From: DAIRET01 sp036795455
GTDB taxonomy: Bacteria; Bacteroidota; Ignavibacteria; Ignavibacteriales; Ignavibacteriaceae
Assembly: GCA_036795455.1 (NCBI GenBank)
Contig: DAIRET010000095.1
Location: forward strand, 1-11,056
Length of the DNA stretch: 11,056 nt
Reading direction: 5' to 3'
A program made the position numbers and the translations under genes. This document shows positions 5,335 through 11,056 of this stretch, one piece after another. The notes below the pieces were generated by a model. It was not told the DNA's origin and did no database searches. It worked only from the letters and a program-made list of their open reading frames with translations. How positions within the stretch are numbered: the first letter of the stretch is position 1; the number at the start of each line of letters is the position of its first letter.

Positions 5335-8300
5335 TTATTTGTTGAATTCTATGGTAAACGTTGTATCATCTTTTTTGTTAATAGAAAGTGAACCGTTTAT
5401 CTGTCTTACTAATGTGTTCACCAATTTCAGTCCTAACGATTTACTTTCTTCCGGATTAAAATCATCCGGTAATCCGACACCATTATCGGAGACCGAAAGT
5501 GTTAGTTTTTCGTTACATGCAGATGATAATCTGATAATTATATATTTTGACTTTGTATCTTTTCCAGCATCATCAGGGAAAGCATATTTAAATGAGTTTG
5601 TTAATAGTTCATTCATTATCAATCCGAGCGGTACAGCCATATTGATTGGAACGAATATCGATTCAAGTTCAAACCTGATTTCGATTTCTCCTCTATATAA
5701 TCGATATGACTTCCTGATAAACTCAGCAAGGTTTTTCACATATTCTGCAAAATCAATATGAGCAAGGTCGTCCGTTTGATACAGCTTTTCATGTACAAGT
5801 GCGATTGATCTAACTCTCGATTGACTATCACGGAAAACAGCTTCATATTCTTTCTCTTTGATTGTTTGAGACTGTAAGAAAAGCAAACTTGAAATTATCT
5901 GTAAATTGTTTTTAACCCGGTGATGTATCTCTTTAAGGAGAATCTCTTTTTCAGCAAGGTTTTTCTTTATCTGCTCTTCTGTCTTTTTTCTTTCCGTAAT
6001 ATCAGAAGCTGTGAAAGTAATACCTACCAATTCTTCACCAACAATAAGAGGAGTTAAAGATAATAGAATATCAATAATGGAGCCGTCTTTTTTCTTCCAT
6101 TTTGTTTCTATTGTAAGAAAACCTTTTTCTTGTAAGTGTTGAGGACTTTGATTCCCGACAAGTTCGTATTCTTCCTTGGAAGGATAAAGTAACATCGAAT
6201 TATTAGCTAATAATTCTTCGCGAGAATACCCTGTTAATGAACAAATTTCATCGTTTATTTCAACAAAAACACGATCTTTAACAAGTCCAATTCCAATCGG
6301 TGCAGCCCGGAAAATACTTTTAAGTTTCTCCTCACTTTTGAACAATGATTCTTCAATCTGCTTTTGTTCTGTATAATCGAAAATCATCGAAAGCATAACT
6401 TCCTTACCATACAGATTTATTTTTTCCGCAGACCAGAATGTATCTCTTATCTCTCCAGTCTTCGTAACAAAACGAGCGGATATATTCCTACAGTATCCCT
6501 TGGTTTTTATTATTTTTATTCCATTTTCCCGCTCTTCCGGTTTGAACCAGATCCCTAATTTCTTTGCATTGTTCATAAAGCATTCATCGCGTGAATAACC
6601 AAGCATCCTAATCCATTGCTCATTAACATCAATAAACTGACCAGTATCGATATCCGAAATCGCTAACGGTGCAGGACTTGAACGGAATGCTTTTGAAAAA
6701 CGTTCTTCACTCTCTTTCAACGCTTCTACTGCTTTTTTACGTTCTGTTATATCTTCTACGGTTCCTTCAAAATAAATGGGGTCATTACTGCTATCACGAA
6801 TTACCTTTGCACTCTCTCTCACAAATATTTCCGAACCATCTTTCCTGACCCATATTGCTTCAAGTCCTTCAACAACATCAGTTTTCTCAAATTGAGCTAC
6901 AAATTCATATCTTGGAGAATCTTTTGAAAAACCCGCTTTGTTCAAATTACGAGCTGCCAATTCTTCAAACGAATCATACCCAAGCATCTTTACTAATGCA
7001 GGATTTGCCATTACAATATTACCGTTGAGTAATGTGCGATATATTCCCATAACAGAGTTCTGTACAAGCGACCTGAATTTTTCTTCGCTCTCTTTTAATG
7101 CTTTTTCCGTTTCCCTTCTTTCTGTAATGTCTCTTACTACATATACCATACCATTAGGATTATTATCTGCATCAAGAGTAATATCTCCATTAACTTCACA
7201 AAGTATCTTATATTCGTCTTCAATCTGTATCCAATACTCTTTGGGTCCAAGTGGTCTTTCAAACATCATTTTTGTATTCTCGATTGCCCGATCCCGGTCT
7301 TCTTCTGCAATAAAACCGAGCATATTTTTACCAAGGAGCTGTTCAACAGGTAATATGTTAAGAGTCGGAAATACGCTTTCGTTAAGGAAAATAATGTTGC
7401 CATGCAAGTCTGTTCTAATAATTAAATCCGGGACTGTCATTAATAGTTTACGGTGAAGTTCTTCACTCTCTTTGAGCGCTTCCTCTACCCGCTTGCGCTC
7501 GGTGATATCCAAAAGAACATCCAATCGGGCAGGCTTGCCCTCAAAATCAATCATTCTGCTCGATATTAGGATATTAAACTTTTGTCCTGTTCTGTAATAA
7601 TTGACAACAGTTTCAAAAAGTTGAACTGATCCTGTTCGGGTAAACTCTTCTAAGTATTTTTGGATACTTTCGCCATCCATTCCAAAACCAACCTCATCGG
7701 CAGTACGACCAAGGATTTCTGAAGCATCCATTCTCATACTTTTACAAAAAGCCTCGTTCACCAGTACGAAACGGTTTTCTAAATCAATAATAGAACAGGT
7801 ATATGGTGCTAGCTCGAACAATGTTTTGAATTGTTCCTCTCTTTGTTTTACCTCTTCCTCTGCCCTCTTGCGCTCGGTAATGTCTCTTACCGTACTTTGA
7901 AAAGAAATCAAATTACCGTTCTCATCAAAATTTCTGCTGATAGACTGCTCAACCCAAATGTGGGTACCATCTTTCTTCTTCCATTCCTCTTCAATTGTTG
8001 TAGGATGTAACGGATCCATTAAAAATTTAGTAAACCTTTCCAAATAGGAAGGTTTAATTAAAAATTTGTGATAAGCAAATGGATCTACATAACCCTCTTC
8101 CGGCGTGTACCCCGTTATTTGAAAACAGGAAGGAGAAATATATTCGTAACGGGGTTCTGGAATTAAACTGTACACATAGATTAAATCTTTAGAATTCTCT
8201 GCTATTAATCTGTACTGGGCTTCCCTTTCAGCTAAATTGTTCTGAGCTTGTTTAAGCGCTTCCTCCGCCCTCCTACGCTCTGTAACGTCTCTTATAAAGG

Positions 8301-11034
8301 ATTGATAAGTGCCGTTAGGCATTGAACGAGAATTCATTTCGGCAAAAATTAATTCCCCGTTTTTCTTTTTGACTTGTCTCTCTATTCTTAAAGTCTTACC
8401 GGATTTCAGCAAATCGTATCGGAGAGGTGAATTTTTCAACATTTCCGGTGGGAAAAGGTCTTTAATATTTAGCGATAATAATTCATCTTTTGAATAACCA
8501 AACATTTCTATAGCTTTATTATTAGCTCCTATTAAATCTCCGTTTTTGTCTCCATGTAAAAAAGCGTCTGGAGCAAGTTCGATTAAAAGCCGGAGATTTT
8601 CTTCGCTGGCACGAAGTTCAATTTCTGCTTTCCGCCTTTCTGTAATAACTTCAATGTAGATTATGATTCCGCCAATCTCACCCTCTGCATTATACCAGGG
8701 ACGGCACTGCCAATTAGCCCAATCCATTGAACCGTCACTATGTATCAGTTGATCATTTTCTGCGCTTACTACTTCTCCTTTAAGAGCACGTTGGTGACTT
8801 TCACGGATATTTTGCGGCAGGTAAGGAAAAATATCATAGTGATTCCGCCCGATAATGTTTCTATCAGTAAGCCGCAAATCGTCATAATACCTGTTACTTA
8901 CATAAACGTAATTCATATCTTTGTCATGAACTGCAACAGAACTGCTTGTATGTTCAATTATGTATCTCATCAATTCGTTAAAATAAGCTATTTCCTTTTC
9001 AGCGTTCTTTCTTTCAGTAATATCAAAAGCAATCTCTATCCTAACCAATCGTCCGTCTATCCACCGGATTGCCCTGTCGTTACATTCGTACCACCTACCG
9101 TTATTTGTATTCTGAAACTCCCATGCAATCACATCCGCCGGATTTCCGTTACGTGTTACTAATTTATTATTAGTACAGAACGGACACGGTCCATCCATCT
9201 CTTTTTGCAGAACATTAAAGCACTTCTCGCCCAGCTTAATATCTCCCCATGTTTTCTTACCATATTCATTTACAAATAAAAGCTCGTACGTTTCAATATC
9301 CGCAATGTAAATGAAGGCTTCGATACTATCCAGAATAGTGCGTAATCTTTCATTTGACTGCTGTAATTCGTCTTCGGCTTTTTTTCGTTCGGTAATATCC
9401 GTATGGGCGCCGAACATCCTTATAACTTTCCCGGATTCGTTTAGAATAGAAGATGCTTTATTGTGTATCCATCTATAACTTCCGTCTTTATGATGTAACC
9501 TAAATTCGAGTTCAAGATTCTTAATAGGATTTTCTAAATAGTTTTTAATTATGGTTAAAGAAGTATCTTTATCTTCCGGGTGCAGGCGCTCAGCCCAGGT
9601 TTCGAACACATTTTTAAGTTCACTGTCATTATAACCAACCTGATTTTTCCATTGAGGCGAATAGTAGACTTTATCGTTTTCAATGTCCCAATCCCATATA
9701 CCCTGTTCCGATGCATCAATAACAAGAGAAAATCTTTCTTCGCTTTTACGTAAAAGTTCTCTTGATTTATAGGTTTCTGTAACATCTGAAAATACTAAAA
9801 CTACACCACGGATATTTCCTTCAAAGTCCTTAATAGGAGCGGCGCTGTCGGAAATATTCTTTTCAATTCCGTCTTTCCCTATTAAGACAGTGTGATTTGT
9901 TAATTCAACTATTTCACCGGAATCAATTACTTTTTGTACCGGGTTTTCTATCGGTGCTCTTGTAATCGCATCTACTATAACAAAGACCTCTGTTAAGTTT
10001 TTACCTTTAGCATCTTCCAAACTCCAGCCGCACAATTTTTCCGCAGCGGGATTCATCCTTGTAATTACTCCATTCCTATCTGTAGAAATAACGCCATCCC
10101 CGATTGAGTTCAATGTTATTGCAAGATTTTCTTCACTTTCTTTTAAGATTTTTTCAGCTTTCTTTCTTTCAGAAATATCTCTATCGAAAGCACATGCTAA
10201 AAAATTCCCTTTATCGTTAAAATAAAAGGTACTGACTTCAACCGGGAATAATCGACCGTCTTTGCATTTATGACGACCTTCAAAAATCATCGAACCATCT
10301 TGTTTTAAATCAATTTTATGTTTTTCCCAACTGTCTACAGGGAAATCGGGATCAATCTCGAAGACTTTCATTTTACACAGTTCTTCGCGGGAATAACCCA
10401 TATTAGAGCATGCAGCATGATTTGCATAAACAATAGTTCCTTCGTCATTGACCCATAGAATACTATCTTTTGCATTATCCATCGCAAATTGTGTACGAAG
10501 CAAAGACTCTTCAGCTTTTTTCCTTTCGGTTATGTTTCCTATAGTTCCGATAATTCCGGCAATAGAGCCATCTTCTTCTTTTAATGGTTGTACGCAGACT
10601 TCTCCCCAGACAACACTTCCATCTTTATGAATATATCGTTTCTGGTAAAACTCTACCTCCGATTTACCTTCGGTAATCAGTTGCATTTTATCAAGAGTAA
10701 GTTTAATGTCATCCGGATGTGTTAACTGTTCTTGCTTCAATGTTTTCAGTTCTTCCTGTGAATACCCGAGCATTTTAGCATAAGAATTATTATACTCAAT
10801 AACTGATCTGTCCACAGACCTGATAACCACTGCCATTGCTGAGTTTTGAAACAGAGTTCTATACTTTTCTTCACTCTCAACAAGGGCTTCTTCAGCTTTT
10901 TTTCTTTCGAGAGCATTTGCAATAATTCCTACAAATGAAATTATCTCATCTTTTGCCGGAGGGTTTTGCTCTTTATCGCCCATAATGATTAATGTCCCTA
11001 TTAACTTTTTCGTATTGATTAGTGCATCACCCAT
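5335..11034 (-). CDS. Giant soluble multi-PAS sensor histidine kinase (13 PAS modules, HisKA_2, HATPase)
   Basis: Thirteen PAS/PAC modules lie in a row, at about residues 51-173, 177-293, 297-423, 428-553, 558-677, 680-803, 808-922, 932-1058, 1062-1182, 1188-1308, 1312-1434, 1440-1560 and 1564-1685. Most end in a DITERKKAEE-type linker. The DIT-like marks are on average 126 residues apart, and 125-126 apart for the last six modules. The kinase core follows: HisKA_2 at about 1698-1773 with KEIHHRVKNNLQ, phosphoacceptor probably His1705 before the Arg, then a HATPase with NELLTN (N-box, Asn1808), DNGVGLP (1850-1856) and SLGLKLV. No transmembrane segment and no receiver domain are seen, so it is a cytoplasmic sensor that must phosphorylate a separate response regulator, absent here. 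Residues 1 to about 45 resemble the end of a GAF domain. The ATG at 11034 is preceded by an in-frame TAA at 11038-11040, with no ribosome site, so the N-terminus may be cut by a frameshift or the gene may start elsewhere. Ligands of the PAS domains are unknown. Confidence 0.9.
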   Translation of the reverse strand: MGDALINTKKLIGTLIIMGDKEQNPPAKDEIISFVGIIANALERKKAEEALVESEEKYRTLFQNSAMAVVIRSVDRSVIEYNNSYAKMLGYSQEELKTLKQEQLTHPDDIKLTLDKMQLITEGKSEVEFYQKRYIHKDGSVVWGEVCVQPLKEEDGSIAGIIGTIGNITERKKAEESLLRTQFAMDNAKDSILWVNDEGTIVYANHAACSNMGYSREELCKMKVFEIDPDFPVDSWEKHKIDLKQDGSMIFEGRHKCKDGRLFPVEVSTFYFNDKGNFLACAFDRDISERKKAEKILKESEENLAITLNSIGDGVISTDRNGVITRMNPAAEKLCGWSLEDAKGKNLTEVFVIVDAITRAPIENPVQKVIDSGEIVELTNHTVLIGKDGIEKNISDSAAPIKDFEGNIRGVVLVFSDVTETYKSRELLRKSEERFSLVIDASEQGIWDWDIENDKVYYSPQWKNQVGYNDSELKNVFETWAERLHPEDKDTSLTIIKNYLENPIKNLELEFRLHHKDGSYRWIHNKASSILNESGKVIRMFGAHTDITERKKAEDELQQSNERLRTILDSIEAFIYIADIETYELLFVNEYGKKTWGDIKLGEKCFNVLQKEMDGPCPFCTNNKLVTRNGNPADVIAWEFQNTNNGRWYECNDRAIRWIDGRLVRIEIAFDITERKNAEKEIAYFNELMRYIIEHTSSSVAVHDKDMNYVYVSNRYYDDLRLTDRNIIGRNHYDIFPYLPQNIRESHQRALKGEVVSAENDQLIHSDGSMDWANWQCRPWYNAEGEIGGIIIYIEVITERRKAEIELRASEENLRLLIELAPDAFLHGDKNGDLIGANNKAIEMFGYSKDELLSLNIKDLFPPEMLKNSPLRYDLLKSGKTLRIERQVKKKNGELIFAEMNSRSMPNGTYQSFIRDVTERRRAEEALKQAQNNLAEREAQYRLIAENSKDLIYVYSLIPEPRYEYISPSCFQITGYTPEEGYVDPFAYHKFLIKPSYLERFTKFLMDPLHPTTIEEEWKKKDGTHIWVEQSISRNFDENGNLISFQSTVRDITERKRAEEEVKQREEQFKTLFELAPYTCSIIDLENRFVLVNEAFCKSMRMDASEILGRTADEVGFGMDGESIQKYLEEFTRTGSVQLFETVVNYYRTGQKFNILISSRMIDFEGKPARLDVLLDITERKRVEEALKESEELHRKLLMTVPDLIIRTDLHGNIIFLNESVFPTLNILPVEQLLGKNMLGFIAEEDRDRAIENTKMMFERPLGPKEYWIQIEDEYKILCEVNGDITLDADNNPNGMVYVVRDITERRETEKALKESEEKFRSLVQNSVMGIYRTLLNGNIVMANPALVKMLGYDSFEELAARNLNKAGFSKDSPRYEFVAQFEKTDVVEGLEAIWVRKDGSEIFVRESAKVIRDSSNDPIYFEGTVEDITERKKAVEALKESEERFSKAFRSSPAPLAISDIDTGQFIDVNEQWIRMLGYSRDECFMNNAKKLGIWFKPEERENGIKIIKTKGYCRNISARFVTKTGEIRDTFWSAEKINLYGKEVMLSMIFDYTEQKQIEESLFKSEEKLKSIFRAAPIGIGLVKDRVFVEINDEICSLTGYSREELLANNSMLLYPSKEEYELVGNQSPQHLQEKGFLTIETKWKKKDGSIIDILLSLTPLIVGEELVGITFTASDITERKKTEEQIKKNLAEKEILLKEIHHRVKNNLQIISSLLFLQSQTIKEKEYEAVFRDSQSRVRSIALVHEKLYQTDDLAHIDFAEYVKNLAEFIRKSYRLYRGEIEIRFELESIFVPINMAVPLGLIMNELLTNSFKYAFPDDAGKDTKSKYIIIRLSSACNEKLTLSVSDNGVGLPDDFNPEESKSLGLKLVNTLVRQINGSLSINKKDDTTFTIEFNK
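7471..8290 (-). repeat. Three similar GC-rich inter-PAS linker repeats (7471-7510, 7851-7890, 8251-8290)
   Basis: The DNA coding for the linkers between PAS 7/8, 8/9 and 9/10 is alike: on the plus strand each has a CTTCCTC block, then a Y-rich CCC stretch, then GCGCTC or ACGCTC. On the coding strand this gives GAGCGC/GAGCGT arginine-glutamate codons and GCGCT(C/T) in two of the three. The other linkers of the same gene encode nearly the same residues with GAAAGAAAAAAG-type codons. The repeats are about 380-400 bp apart, one PAS module each, and could serve as recombination points. Confidence 0.5.
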
Positions 11035-11056
11035 ACATTAGTTTATACCAAAAAGT

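Noticed and set aside
6938..7456. 172-residue plus-strand open frame inside the kinase gene
   Set aside because: It is antisense to the conserved PAS coding sequence and has no family motif or ribosome site; the same holds for the plus-strand frames at 5339-5761, 8740-9162 and 10448-10630.
5335..11034. Regular repeats in the right half considered as a CRISPR array or satellite
   Set aside because: The repeats are diverged, about 375 bp apart and lie in one open reading frame coding for PAS linkers; there are no short identical repeats with spacers.

Overview
The window looks like a stretch of a low-GC (roughly one third G+C by eye) Bacteroidota-type chromosome or metagenome contig, possibly from the Ignavibacteria side of that group. 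Three things point there: an RNase G N-terminus of the 'DVQPKEVSIAxLEDK' type, a 64-residue Hc1-like histone H1 homologue typical of Bacteroidota, and weak or absent Shine-Dalgarno sites at several starts. The genus cannot be fixed from this sequence alone.

Layout. All genes except the first are on the minus strand. At the left edge (46 to about 381) is the 5' part of an RNase G/E gene on the plus strand. It runs head-on into the 3' end of a minus-strand CapA-family metallophosphatase-like gene (true homology about 375-1403). Both genes lose their natural ends at the same point (about 370-384), so this is a rearrangement or assembly junction rather than two intact overlapping genes. From 1418 to 1480 lies a minus-strand hairpin terminator. 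Above it is a co-directional group read from 5157 down to 1503: alpha/beta hydrolase, BioY biotin transporter subunit, a membrane-anchored HdrD/FadF-like iron-sulfur oxidoreductase, and the small Hc1-like DNA-binding protein. Spacings are 7, 18 and 27 bp, so this is probably one operon or two overlapping units ending at the terminator. A 177-bp gap (5158-5334) holds a candidate promoter and a spaced 11-bp direct repeat.

The right half (5335-11034) is one 1899-residue open reading frame encoding a soluble sensor histidine kinase. It carries 13 consecutive PAS modules, then a HisKA_2 dimerisation/phosphoacceptor domain and a HATPase domain. The first about 45 residues resemble the tail of a GAF domain, so the gene may be truncated or frameshifted at its 5' end, just before the window edge.

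How the genes relate. BioY imports biotin. The Fe-S protein is of the kind that passes electrons between flavoproteins (such as ETF in fatty-acid oxidation) and the quinone pool. The hydrolase has a complete catalytic triad but unknown substrate. A link through biotin/acyl metabolism is plausible but is inference. The kinase has no response regulator in the window, so its output is unknown. I see no tRNA, rRNA, CRISPR, insertion sequence or phage gene. I found no clear new multi-gene system; the points most worth following are the rng/capA junction, the 13-PAS architecture with its patchwork linkers, and the cysteine-bearing fifth PAS.
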